A DNA stretch of 64,000 nt from Gnetum montanum (GCA_015680685.1 MNCI01024006.1:12324-76323); one strand, 5' to 3'; numbered from the stretch's first letter, positions 36,900 to 49,600 are shown. Translations and numbers: made by a program. The notes: generated by a model not told the origin, from the sequence alone.

Positions 36900-39177
36900 A
36901 TGGCTCCTAAATAAGAACAACAAGGAGGACCCTCTCAAGGTGCATCCAAACAACTAAGGAGAGGCAATAAAAAGTCTAAACAAAATTTTCCAATAAATTG
37001 GCACATACCACATTTTCCCAATAAAAATTCTAAATAGAATTTCCACTTATGCGGCTAGAGGAAGCACCATCTTGATGGACAAGGTTGATTTCAACCTACC
37101 CCATTTATATCTCACAGAAATTTTAAGGCAATTTGAAGAACATAAGACAAGGAAGTTTGCATTGCCTTTTCCCTGCCTAATTAGGAAGCTATGTTGACAT
37201 GCTAGGATTCTGGGGTACAACAATGATGTCCCCAAAAAGGTTCAAAATGCCTCATTTGCCAAATTACTAAATCCACCAGCCCCAAGGAAAGATGTTGGTG
37301 AGACACTAAAGCCTAACCAAGAATAGACGATTGGGCCCACAACACCTCAAACAGCTGGGCCTAGCCAACTTCTAGACATAAGGCCTAGTCAACAATAGGA
37401 AGCAAGGCTCAACACACAACCCACAAGCCAACAAGGCCAACCGCCACTGTTGTCACAGGACTATCGACTGTTGATGAGCCATCTCCATGCCATCGCTGAA
37501 ACAGTCAATTAGGGAAGCCATGATGAGGCAAACCTCTTCAAGTTCATTAATGACACTGTACAACCCACAGTCTCAATTGATCATGCATGGGGCAAGGTTT
37601 TCATCCAAATAGGAGGAGTAGAATCACACTGGTCACAACAAATTTCTAGAAATGCTGCATCTTTTCAAGTGCAATTAGAAACTGGTGAAGGCACCACAAT
37701 AGTGGTTATGCAACACTAGGATGTAGTAGGAGCAACAGAAGTGGTCACAGACCACATCAAAGAATCATTCAATGTCCCTATTATGCCACTGATAAATTTT
37801 ACGGAAGCACGCAATGCTCAAACCTTGGCCAGTCCCTCAATGACTCTTGTAGATCATGAAGATGTTTTGGATCAGTTGCTGCAGATAGGACAAATGATGA
37901 TGTCCTTGTTTGACATCCCTCAAGATATCACAACAACATAGTTAGACCTCCTCTCTACAAAAGGAAAGCTAGTCATGGTAGAGGTTAGGGCCGAACATGT
38001 AGAGGAGGATTTGAAAAGACTCCAAGACAAGTTCATCACCTTGCAAACTACAAAATGGGATCCATCCCAATTAATCCCTACAGACTAGCTAGAGTCCTTT
38101 CAGATGGAGTAATTGAATAAATTGCTAGAAGAGAATATAAAAGTGGCAAGGAAAAAAGAGAAAGCTGATTGGGATGCTTCAAAGGCACAAGCTCAAACAT
38201 ACGCACATGTCAAAGTACTTAAAGCCTTACAAGAAGAAAATAAATAGCTTGTTGTCGAAAACCTTCGGTTGACCACAGTAGAAAAATAGAAAAATGTTCT
38301 CAAGAAAATTTTTTAGCAATTACAAGAAAAATTAATAAGGGTCAATCATGATATGAATTGCTTAGCTAGAGAAAATAGAATCTTCTCAATGAAGGAGGTA
38401 TGCGTAATCCGTTAGAAGACAACAATTGAAATATGTGCATGGTAGAATGAGGCCAAGTGACATGAGAAGCTCAAGGAGCATTTCAAAGATTAGGTGGGGA
38501 TGTACAACCAAATCATCAAGAAAGAAATCCATATGGCCAAAGCCCACATCAACACTCTCAGTGCCCAGAACACTAATTAGTGGGCCATATTGGATATTTA
38601 TGCTTTCATCCACCAAGTAGAACTAAAGAGCTGGGACCTACAGATACAAGATCTCATTGAGTAAATAGAGTTGGCAAACCTGTGGTATGCCAACTTAGCC
38701 ATGTTGATAGTAGGACACCTGAGGAAAAAATTAGAGAAACATGTAGTAACCACCTACGCTAAGTATGAAGCAGAATTTGTTGAACATAAGAAGACACTGT
38801 AGAGATTAGACGTAACAAATTTTGAATTAGAGGTGGTCAAGACCAGCTACCAAGGATAAAAAGATGTCGCGGCAAATTTGGCTCGACAACTCATGGACTA
38901 CCAAGAATGCAAAGACAAAGTCAAAGCCTATGAAGAGGAACAACGATTGTTTGTAGCTTGGTACGTTAGGGCTAATTAAATGTTTCCACAACTACCGTGC
39001 CCATGGGAGGTGCCAACTCCATCAAATATTAAAACATTAGCATGGACCGCACAAGATCCTTGGATTGAAGAAGAAAAGCTTCAGGTGCTCCTCCAAAGAC
39101 ATTCATTTCCAAAACTTGGAGGACAAGATAAGGGGAAGAGGCCCATGGAGGAACCACCATTGCTAGGAACCACATGA
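36900..39177 (+). pseudogene. aORF of element 3, decayed
   Basis: Begins MAPK directly after a splice-acceptor-like ATTACAG and ends in PPLLGTT at 39177, about 759 codons. It lacks part of the N-terminal domain compared with element 1, but keeps LPFPCLIRKLC (37165-37195), the central block with HEDVLDQLLQIGQMM (37741-37941), a coiled-coil region (38100-38800), ELANLWYANLAMLIV and the C-terminal MFPQLPCPWEVPTPSNI (38980-39177). Within one long frame there are more than a dozen stops, mostly TAG at positions where sister copies have CAG or TGG. This pattern is typical of cytosine methylation decay. Function unknown. Confidence 0.75.
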
Positions 39178-39366
39178 GTTCCAACAATTTTTTCTTTTGT
39201 AATTCTGTGTCCATGTCCCAATTTTGTTTTGCTTAATTCTACACTGCGGCATGAGTAATTCCTGGTTTGTCAATAATCTCGTACCTATTCACCATGTAAT
39301 CAATTGAACTCATTCTCATTTTGATTGTTTGACTTGAGGACGAGTTGTTATTCAGTTGTGGGGGGT

Positions 39367-39867
39367 ATGATGAATCATGGTTTGCCAGGCCTTGATATTA
39401 GATCCTTGATATCGAGTATGCAATATCACAGCCTGGATAACGATATTGAATACATGATATCGTGATTCCTATGTAGGCCTATAAATATAGCATTCAAGGA
39501 CACAGGAAGGGATTCAGTTAGTAAGTTTTAGAGCAGAGTTGTTTTGTTAGTTTTTAGTTAGATTTTAGTTCTTCCCAAGTGCATGCCCATAGTGTGATGA
39601 TTGTAATTGTACGAAACCTTTGTTCGAGTGTGACGTACTTGGACATGCACATAATTGGCAATAAAGATTGAGATTACTCCCTCATTGCAGCATTCACTTA
39701 GTTTTTAATTGTTTAATTATTTAATTGTTATTTATTGCTTTCTTAGTTAATATTTCTTTACCATCATTTATTATTCCCATTGTTAATGCAGAATGAGTAC
39801 ATCTTAATCATGAACATTTAAGTGTAACTACTTGGTAACCCAGTAGCGTATCTAATAGTGTTCAAGT
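39367..39867 (+). repeat. 3' LTR of element 3, left part
   Basis: Starts TGATGAATCATGG after the polypurine-like GTTGTGGGGGGTA. With the right part (44964-45329) it totals 867 bp, the same as the 5' LTR. TATA box CCTATAAATATAG lies near 39478. Confidence 0.88.
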
Positions 39868-40231
39868 TGAAGAGTCTAAAGGTCCCTAGATCTACGAACT
39901 AAGCTTAAAGTAAATAAAGAACTTTGTTAGAACAAGAACACTCTTGTTAAACTTTCTAACTTCTGTATATCTTCTGTATTATTTTTTTTCTTATTATGAA
40001 TGAATATGTGTTGCTACAATTATATAGGCCTTGATCTCCGAAGAATAGATTTGGAGAGATAAGTATGAATCTTGAAAATCATGGGGATGATCCTTATCAT
40101 CATATTTAAGGATCTTCTTAAACATGGATTGGATAAGAATTACATGAATAGGATCTCATCTTATTTAAAATAAATTAATGGATGAGATCTATCTAATTCT
40201 ATTGTGGAACATCTATTCATCATATTCCACA
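39868..40231 (-). repeat. 3' LTR of the copia element
   Basis: 364 bp, TGAAGAGTC...ATTCCACA. It carries a single copy of the segment that is tandemly duplicated in the 5' LTR. Confidence 0.88.
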
Positions 40232-40254
40232 AACACATCCCCCCCCTGCCCCAT

Positions 40255-43200
40255 GATGGTAAGAGGTTCCACTCCTAGGAAGTCTCAAAAAGACTCAAAC
40301 TTTTCACAGCTCAGAATTTTAGTAAAGATGTCTACCATTTGTGCTTCAGTTGCACAATGTTCTATGTTGAGTATGTTATCTTGGATCAAGCTTCTGAGAT
40401 GGTGATGCTTGATATCTATGTGCTTGGAACACCTATGATGAACAGGATATGAGCCATTGTAATAACACTTGTGCTATCACAGTATAAGCGAATGGGAGGT
40501 TCAAGTGTATATCCCATTTTAGTGAAGATAGAGTGGATCCAAATGGCCTAAGTAGTAGCATTCGATGTAGCAATGTATTCTGCTTTAGTTGTTGAGAGGG
40601 TGACTGTAGATTGCTTCTTTGATCCCCATGAGATAAGTGATGGACCAAAGAAGAAACAAAAACCAGAAGTTAACTTTCGATCTTTGAGGTCGCCTCCCTA
40701 GTCTACATCAGTGTATCCCCATATCTTGAAATTTGTATGTCGATGAAATGTGATCCCAAAATCTGTTGTAGTTCTCAGGTATCACAATACCCATTTTGTA
40801 GCTTTCCAATGTGATTCATGCAAATCTTGCATGAACCGAGCAAGGTAGTTTACAACATATTAGATATCTGGACGAGTATTGGAGAGATACATTAAACTAC
40901 CAACAAGGGATCTGTATAGTGAAGGGTTGACAGAGGGGGATTTGTCATCCTTGGTAAGTTTTGTACTAAGGGCAAGTGGTGTGTTTGAAGGATTACAATT
41001 AATCATGCCAAATTTCTCAATTAAGGATCGGGCAAATTTAATTTGGCATATGGAAATTGATTTTGTTCTTTGGATAACTTAAAAATCCAAAAAGTATGAG
41101 ATCTTCCCTAAATCATACATTTCGAATTTCTTTTTCATGGCATTAAGAAAATTATTTCCTAATGCAATTGCAGATGAAAAATAGATTAAAGCATCTACAT
41201 ATAAACAAACATAAATAAAATCATCTCTAGATACCTTTTTGTATATTGTTGTTTGGGAATGAAGATTAATGAAGCCTTCTTGCATGAAAAATGCATAAAT
41301 ACGTGTGTACCATGCACATAGAGCTTGCTTGAGCCCATATAATGCTTTATGAAGTTTGTAAACATGATTTTGTTGTCCTTCATCAATGAAGCCTGGTGGT
41401 TGTTCCACGTAAACTTCCTCATTAAGAACCCCATTGAGAAATGTAGAAGCTACGTTTAGTTGATAAACCACGTAGCCAGCTTGTGCAGCAATGGCAACAA
41501 AGATTCTCATGGATTCCATTCGTGAAACAGGAGCAAAGTTATCATCAAAGTCTCTACCTTGTTGTTGGATATAGCCTTTGGCAACTAGGCGAGCTTTGAA
41601 TTTTTCTATTTCACCATATTGATTTCCCTTAAGTTTAAATATCCATTTTAAACCAATAACAAGCTTACTAGATGAACGAGGAACTAGGCTCCAAGTGTTA
41701 TTTTTATTAATTTGATGTAGCTCTTTCTCCATGGCATCAACCCAATGATTATCTTGTTCAGCTTTGACGACTGTGGATGATTCCATTAAACCATCATCGC
41801 TCGCCCCCATCGGCATAAGTAGCACAAAAAATTCATCGTCCATCATAGTGAAAAAAGCATTTTCAAGAGAGTTCACGTCCTGGGTTTGTGAAGCAGTGTC
41901 TCCACAAAAGTGATTCTTGTCATGCGTTGTGTAAAATTTGTATCCAACATGTTGGAGGCTGGATGATATGGAGCTAGCCGAGAGGTGGCTAGAATCTGTC
42001 GAGAGGTGGACATTATTGAGGTAGAAGGTGTTGGAGATGAAATGATTTGAGAAGGCGTTGGTGTAGAGGTGTGTCCATGAATAGGAAATGAAAGTTGAGG
42101 ATGGTGTTGCACTGGATGACCATGCCAAGGTTGTGTATGCTGGGGTAATCATTGGTTTATTGCTACCACAGATCCATGTTCCAAATTGGCAGCAACAGAA
42201 AAGTGAGGAGAAATAGCACCATGGATGTCCATGCGGTTATAATGTTGAAACATTTCTTCCATGAAATTTACATCACGTGAATCAACCACATTTTTATTTG
42301 CAACATCATAGCACCTGTATGCTTTGGAATTTGCACAATATCCCACAAAAATACATGGTTGTCCCTGTTTATCTAGCTTTTGTCTTTTTTGTTTTAGAAT
42401 TTGAATGTAGCATGGTGAACCAAAAATTTTCAAATGAGAGATATTAGGTGGATATCCATTCCATAATTCATATGGAGTTTTATTTTGAATTGATCTTGAT
42501 GGCATCCTATTTAAAATATATATTGATGTTGCACAAGCTTCTGCCCAAAATTTATTCTCCAAACCTAACATTTAAAGTAGACACCTTGCCATTTCAACCA
42601 CAGTTCTATTATTTCTCTCAGTAATACCATTTTGTTGAGGTGTGAATGATGTGGTTGTTTGATGAATAATCTCACTTTTCTTGCAAAATTCATCAAATTC
42701 AATTGATAAAAATTCACCATCACGATCTGTCCGAATTTTCTTAATTGAACTGCCACTTTGATTTTCTACTTCCACCTTGAATTCTTTAAAAAATCCCAAT
42801 GTTTGATCTTTTGATTTCATAAAATACCCCCATGAAAATCTTGAAAAATCATCCACTATGATTACCATATATCAGTTTTTACCTAGGCTCAATGTTTGCA
42901 TGGGACTGCATAAATCCATATGAACTAGATCTAATTTTTCTTGAGATCTATGTTCTTTTCTAGGAAATGGTAACCTTGTAATTTTTCCTAGTTTTCATAT
43001 GCCACAATCATGATTATCTAGCAAAGAAAATTTTGGCATACCCCTTACAATTTCTCCTTTTTGCATGCGGTCCATTGAGCCAAAGTTAACATGTCCTAAC
43101 CAAGCATGCCATAACCATGCTATGTCTTCAATGACAATGAGACAATGAACATCATTTTGCATCTGTAACTTGTACATCTGATTCTTGCTTATAGGGATAA

Positions 43201-44474
43201 TTGCAATACCTTTATCATCATCAACCTTAGAAATTTTACAAACATCTTTTTCAAATTCAACATGATACCCATTGCGACATAATTGCCCCATACTTAATAA
43301 ATTCTTTGAAAGATCTAGAACCTTGAGTTGTTGTGAAGGCAAGTGATCCAATCCTAGCAATGGTTAACTTCTTCCCATTACCTATGGTTACCTTTCCATC
43401 ATATTTTTCCAAGCTTGAGAATAATTTCTTATTCCCTATCATGTGATTGCTACACCCACTATCAACATACCAAATGTTGTTGTTGTTGCTAGCATATAGT
43501 ACCTTTGTAGAGATTAAGAGTTGATCTTCCTCCTTTTTAATATAAAATAATTTCTCACGTTTTTGTTGATCTTCATGTTCTACAATTTTTTCTTTTCCCT
43601 TCTTTTCATACTTCTTCCTTGACCAACATTCAAGAGTATTGTGGGCATTGGTACCATAAAAATCACAATGCTTACCTTCCTTTGATTGATTTGATCTTCC
43701 ATGACCATGACCTTTGGATCTACCATGACCATGTCCATGTCCTCTAAACAAGGATCTACTTGATGATCTTTGATGTTGATTGGATGTCCTCTAAAATTGT
43801 GCTTGAAATGCATTTGTTGTTGAATCCTCACGATCAACAATTCTTTGCTCGTATGTCCTTAAGCTTCCTACGAGCTCAACCATGGTCACCTTATCAAAAT
43901 CTCTTACTTCTTCAATAGCCACGATGACGGGATCATATCGTTTGGTTACACTTCCAAGGATCTTTTCAACAACATGTCTTTCCTTAAGCATTTCTCTACA
44001 AGATTCAAGTCCATTTCAAACTTGTTGAAATCAGCTAATGTATTGATCAATATTCTCTAAATCTAGCATGCGCAAAGATACAAAATCTTTTCTTAAAACT
44101 TGTAACTTGACAACACGAACTTTTAATGATCCCTTGTATGCAATCTCCAGTGCATCCCATGCAGTTTTGCTAGTTTGATGCATAACAATTTTGGGAAATA
44201 TTGTCAGATCTAACCCATATTGAATGATGAATAATGCTTTTGCATCTTTCTTACGAAGCTCCTTAAATTCATTTTTTTCATCTTCCTTCAAGGCTTGAAA
44301 TGTTGCTTGATCAACATCTTGGAATCCATTTTCAACAAGATCCCAAAGATCTTGTGAGGTCAAGAATGTCTTCATCTTGGTTGCCCAATATTCATACTTC
44401 TCTCCATTGAAGACAGGAACTTGGAGAGACACGGATCCATGATTTTGGGCCATCCTGGAGAGATCTGTTGTCAA
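40255..44474 (-). pseudogene. copia gag-pol polyprotein, decayed
   Basis: In sense order: gag starting MTTDLSRMAQNHGS (44474 down to about 43790) with a zinc knuckle CDFYGTNAHNTLEC in which the second Cys is Tyr; a protease with WYVDSGCSNHM (intact DSG); a pre-integrase region with LWHAWLGHVN (42995-43360); an integrase core with TDRDGEF and NGITERNNR (42572-42868) continuing at 42149-42571; a reverse transcriptase (41079-42152) with KARLVAKGY, LNVASTFLNG and LYVDALIY, so the catalytic YVDD reads YVDA; and a frameshifted RNase H (40255-41075) with KLTSGFCFFFG and STTKAEYIA-type motifs. Domains are in several frames with stops. It is less decayed than the gypsy elements here, in line with being the younger, nested insertion. 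The two altered motifs argue that this copy is dead. Confidence 0.88.
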
Positions 44475-44504
44475 GAATCTGAGCTAACTTGCTCTGATAG
44501 CAAA

Positions 44505-44963
44505 TGAAGAGTCTAAAGGGCCTTGGATCTACGAAGTAAGCTTAAAGAAGATAAAGAACTTTGTTAGAACAAGAACACTCTTGTTAAACTTTCTAACTTC
44601 TGTATGTCTTCTGTATTATTATTTTTCTATTGTGAATGAATATGTGCTGCTACAATTATATAGGCCTTGATCTCCCAAGAATAGATTTGGAGAGATAAGT
44701 ATGATTCTTATCATCATATTTAAGGATCTTTTTAATATGGGATGTCCTAAACATGGATTGGATAAGAATTGCATGAATAGGATCTCATCTTTAAAATAGA
44801 TTAATGATCCTTATCATCATATTTAAGGATCTTCTTAATATGGGATGTTCTAAACATGGATTGGATAAGAATTACATGAATAGGATCTCATCTTATTTAA
44901 AATAGATTAATGGATGAGATCTATCTAATACTAGTGTGGAACATCTATTCATCATATTCCACA
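44505..44963 (-). repeat. 5' LTR of the copia element, with 103-bp tandem duplication
   Basis: 459 bp. Two tandem units of 103 bp (44708-44810 and 44811-44913), each beginning TTATCATCATATTTAAGGAT, account for most of the extra length relative to the 3' LTR. Confidence 0.85.
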
Positions 44964-45329
44964 TAAGTAATGTTTGCTTGGTAACCCTAGAAGTAGTGCA
45001 CAAGGTCCAAGATGTGTCCGGATGATTAAGGATGGATGCTCATCGCACTTAGGCTAGCTTAGACTTTATTTTCCATTGCCATTAGTTCACTTAAGTTATT
45101 TCTTATTGATTTTAGGAGAAGCATAGTAATTAGAAATTACATCATACACCTCACTTTGGACTAAACCATACGTGACAAAGCAAATACTAGTCTAGGTGAG
45201 AAGACAGTGAACTGCGATCAACGTGTAACTATCTAGGTGCCACAACTAGTCTATCTGCGGAGTTTGACGAATCGTGTGTACATGCTCATATTTGTATGGT
45301 TGAGCGTAGGGGTACCTCGCCGCTCATCA
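44964..45329 (+). repeat. 3' LTR of element 3, right part
   Basis: Continuation of 39367-39867 after the copia insertion, ending CCGCTCATCA and followed by the duplicated ATAAT. Confidence 0.88.
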
Positions 45330-45334
45330 ATAAT

Positions 45335-46649
45335 AAAACAAAAAAAACATGTATTAAAGTCTTAAGTGAGCATGAGCTAAGTTTAAAGGATAGAGCATTT
45401 AAATCCTTATGAGCTAGGCACATACATAACTTCATGATCATAGAAATAGTAACCCATTATAATCTACACTAGATATAATGGAGTAGTAACACTCATTGAG
45501 AGTCTAAAAACATTGGCATTGAAAAGAAATAGAAAAATCATTGTCAAAACTTTCACCTACCCTAATAGGCCTAATAGGTTAGTTCATATTGTTAAGATAA
45601 AGACAATGAGATCTTGAAGCATTATTTCCTTAATTTTTATGTTTAAATTTTTCTTTCGATAATTTCAAGAGCATGTGCAACCTATCTACTTCTAATTTTT
45701 TAATCAATATGTTTATCCATAAATAGTTGTTATTTTCTCTCTAAACTAAAATACTTCTTTCTTCAATTTCTACATATAAATTTCCTTTTTCATGATTCAA
45801 GTAATATGAGTTGCCAATCTACCTCAACTGCTTAATCAATATGTTTATTGGATGCGACCAGTTTATTTCTTTACAAAAAGCTCTTAGAACTTAGATCTTC
45901 TTTCCTAAAAATATGCTTTTAGTCGATTTTTTATATTTCAAGTTCCCATGTCAAACTTGCTTACTTTTTATTTTTGTAATCCATAATAATCGTGCCATGT
46001 GGAACCGATAGCTACAAGGGTGGTTAGAATGATTCAAAATATGGTAAGGGAGCCATCCCGGAGGATAAATTATGTGCATCCATACGGTTAATCATATTTG
46101 CTGCCAAACAAGTGATCATGTCAAAAGCTAGGTGAGTTGTCCATGTTGTCAAACTAACCATTAATTTTCATCTAAATCCTTCACATGTATAGCTGAAAAA
46201 TCAATTGTACAAATTCACGTTGGCGATTATTGTTGCAACAATCGTAAATAACAGAAAAATGCGAAGATGGTTCAGATCAGAGAGATGAAAGAGAGCGCGC
46301 CGGTGCAGCGCATTTCAAATTCAAATTTGCAAACCGGTAGGCAGACCACCGTTAGAAATTCCCACACAATTACCAACACACATGTTCCTACTTTTAAGAC
46401 ACGCGTAAATTCAAATGCCCAAAAAATCGTGCATTCGTTTGATTCATGTTGGTCGATTTGAATGATGTTGCTGCTGCTGTTTCAGACCCCCTCGCATTTC
46501 GCCCAAATTCAAACTTTCAAAAGTCCTTTGGCGTTATCACTTCCGCAAGTACGCCGCTTGAATCATACTCTTCTGCAATCCTCTTCTTCTTCTTCTTCTT
46601 CCTCTCGCTCTTTTTATCTTCTGTGGTAGCGTAGATTTTGTTTGTGTGA
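45335..46649. other. Intergenic and 5' region of the seven-exon gene
   Basis: AT-rich until about 46200, then higher GC toward the gene. A pyrimidine-rich TCTTCTTCTTC tract (46585-46612) is typical of plant core promoters and 5' UTRs. A potential upstream ORF of 55 codons runs from the ATG at 46461 to a TAG near 46627, ending about 22 bp before the proposed start. Confidence 0.5.
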
Positions 46650-49600
46650 ATGTCGTCGGATCGGGTCTCAGAAATGGCGTTTCACAAGGCGAATAAGGGC
46701 AGGGATTCCGCAGACAAGATCAGAGCCCTTTCAAGCTTGGATCCCAATAAGCCCAGCGCCTTTGCTAAGAAGATTTCTTCTCTCAAGGTGAATCCGAAGT
46801 TTTTTTCATTGGCTTTTTCTGCAACTCCTTCGTCATGGTTCGGTTCTGATAGATTTTGGGGTTTTGATTTATTTATTTATTTTTGTTGGTTTCTAATTTG
46901 TGCATAGGATTATTCTGGTTTGGTTGAGTGCAGGCTGTTCTAGCTGCGACTGAGGCGCAGGATGCACCGGTGGTGGCCCCTGATAAGGAAAATGAAGGAC
47001 ATGGGACAACACTGGCGAGGCGCAAGCGTGTTCCTTTTGACAGCAATATAGACGGTAATGTTGCAATTCTCGTGCATTTGATGTGCCGTTCTTGTTATTT
47101 GCGCGCGATAACCAGATTTGTGCCGGATTTGTTTTTCGTTCAAGTCTTTTCAAATCTGTGTTTTTTTCTCTCTCTCTAAGTTTTTCAAATTTTGTTCTTT
47201 TTGCCACTTTAAATCGTTCTCTGTTTTCTAGGGCTTTTGCTTTCTATCGATGATTTTGTCCTTTCCTCTTCAAGGGTTGTTGGCATCTTTCTTTAGATCC
47301 TGAAAGTTTGTAGTAATTGTTAGAATTATATAGGTCTCTGTCTTGTTGGATATTTCTTTCCTGCTTTTCCTTTCTTCATAGTATTTCTATGCAGTGGTGA
47401 GATTTTCTTTCTTTGTTGTTTGTTCCCAAGGAGGAACGAGTATTGAGATCGGCCTTATATTCTACCCTTTCAATGATTTGGCAACTGTTTTAGAATCATA
47501 ACCCTGAAAACCGAAACATACTGAGCATGAGATTAAAGTTAATGTTGTTTCGCTTGCCAATCCACACAGAGCAGTCGGTGATGTTTTCCTTTCGTTAAGC
47601 AGGGTTACATGGTGGGTTCAAGCGCTTGAAAGAGACCAAAGATGTTATTGGTCATTCGTCTGGTTTGAAGGACGTGGGGCTGTTAAAATTCCAAAAGGAA
47701 GAAAGCCCAGTTCATTCCTCAAAGACCATAGATCATGATGACTTGTCACTTGGCGATTTGCAGAATTTGAAAGATTTGGGTTGCAGAGGAAATGGAAGCG
47801 GTTTGTCAATCCTGGGAGAAGCTGCCTTTTTAAGTTTAGGGCTGGATGAAGTTCTTAATAAGCTACATAGGGTTGAAGAAGGCTTCGATGAGGATAAGTT
47901 TGGAAATTGTGCAAAGAAACCTGACAAAGATTCGTCATCGGCCGATTATTTTACATCATTTGGACGCTTGAAACAAGGTTCATCAGTCATTAGTGCTGAC
48001 CTCACTCTTCGACCTTCTATAGAATTGGAAAATGTATCTCAAGGACATGGCAGCAGAGATGAAATTGCTGATAAAGCTATTGATATGACAGGTAAAAATG
48101 CAGCTGCTGAAGAGCTGAATTCAGATAATTGCATGAAGGGTATTTGGTTTCAATCATCACAAACAGAAGATCCTACGCTGAAACATGGTAAAGCAAATGA
48201 AAAATATTCGTCGTCACATGGCTCCGAACAGGAAAATGTTTCTCTGCTAGTAGATGAGAAAGAGATACTAGGAAAGCAAAGCGTTGCTTATCCTCCTCGT
48301 GATAGCCAAGTATCATCACTTTGCTCGTTCGTTCCTGAAACTGCCTTTCCCAGAACTTCCATGGATTGTAAAAGCACATATAAGAGTCACTATCCAGATA
48401 ACTCTCTTCATGTAAAGGGAACACTTCTCTTGCCACGAGGAGGAAATAAGCGAACGGGAAAGCATTCAAACCATGTGAGGAAGCTGAGGCCAGATAGCAT
48501 CAAACAGAAAAGGGAAGTTGGTAAAAAAGAACAAACATCAAAATTTTCAAGAGTCGCTGCGCCTAGTGGTTTGCTTGCTGATTTGAATCCTGGAATTATT
48601 AATCGTGTAAGAAACAGTAGACAGGTTCATGCCATAATCGAGGCTGTTGTTGGGACAGATGCATTACTTGCTTACCAGCAAAGCAGAGATAGTTTGATGC
48701 ATGACAGTGAAATAGGGTCATATAACAATGATTCTGTTGATCATGTTTTGGACAATGGTGACTCGGAGGTATGGGATACACAGCAGGACGCTGTTGATGC
48801 TTTGGAAAGTCGCAAAGGAAATTTGAGACGTGTTCTTGTCAGTGAGGAGCTAGATCAAAGGATTTCAGGATCGTGTGGTTCGGAGTATTTATGGGAACAA
48901 AAAGACAAATATGCTGATCCACAGTGGCATGATTCAAAGAAACCCATGGAAGAACATACTAAGCTTGACGAAAATTTCAGATGTTGGTGTAAGTTTTGCT
49001 GTACCAAAGACCAACAGGGTCTGGATCTGCGTTGTTCATCATCTCTGTCTGTGAAAGGTTTGTGGCCTTTTTAATCCCCAAGAAAAATGCTTCTAGACTT
49101 TGCCAAATTTTTAAGGTTTGTTGAGTAATTCTGTTGCTTTATTTTATGTATTGAGCAGCTGCCATAGTTGCTTCCCAGTGGTTAGACATCAACTGTCAAG
49201 ATATGAAAGGCCGTCTTGCTGGTAAATTACCTTTTTATTTTTTGGTTTCTTCTGGGGTAATATTTCTTCCCAATTTTTTTCCTCAGTTAAAGAACATGAT
49301 TCTAGGATGTGCGTTTGACGTCTTTTTCCACAATAATCTAACAGCACATCCTCCACCAAATCTTTCCACGAAAAAGCTGAACACAAAAAAAGAAATACAA
49401 GAAATTATTTAAACTATATTAATAAGCCTTTAATGAGCTAATAAATCAATGTAGATGGAAATACAGATGTTTTAGCTGACGATTAAAATTAACTGTTGTA
49501 CCATGCAGCTTTGAAAAGGAGCAGGAAAAGGATTAGAGCATTGATTAAGGAGAGATTCGGATTCAGTGCCACTCAAGAATTAGCTGCTCGTTCCAAGGAC

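Larger units (their letters stand above)
39868..44963 (-). mobile_element. Ty1/copia LTR retrotransposon, decayed
   Basis: A 5.1 kb copia element on the minus strand, inserted in the 3' LTR of element 3. Ends are TG...CA; target duplication CAAGT (39863-39867) / TAAGT (44964-44968), one C-to-T difference. The 5' LTR is 44505-44963 and the 3' LTR 39868-40231. The primer site next to the 5' LTR reads TGCTATCAGAGCAAGTTA in sense, one base off the initiator-Met type TGGTATCAGAGC. A G-rich polypurine tract (complement of CATCCCCCCCTGCCCC, 40236-40251) precedes the 3' LTR. The order gag-PR-IN-RT-RH is that of copia. Confidence 0.92.
28763..45329 (+). mobile_element. LTR element 3, gag + aORF, no pol (host to two later insertions)
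   Basis: A non-autonomous LTR element with 867-bp LTRs at 28763-29629 and at 39367-39867 plus 44964-45329; the second is interrupted by a copia element. The target duplication ATAAT is perfect (28758-28762, 45330-45334). The interior holds a tRNA-Asp-like primer site, a decayed gag, a spacer carrying a solo LTR of another family, a U3-like promoter block and the aORF. No RT, RNase H or integrase sequence is recognisable between gag and aORF. Element 4, which has a homologous interior, also lacks pol, so this is a shared architecture and not a one-off deletion. Confidence 0.87.
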
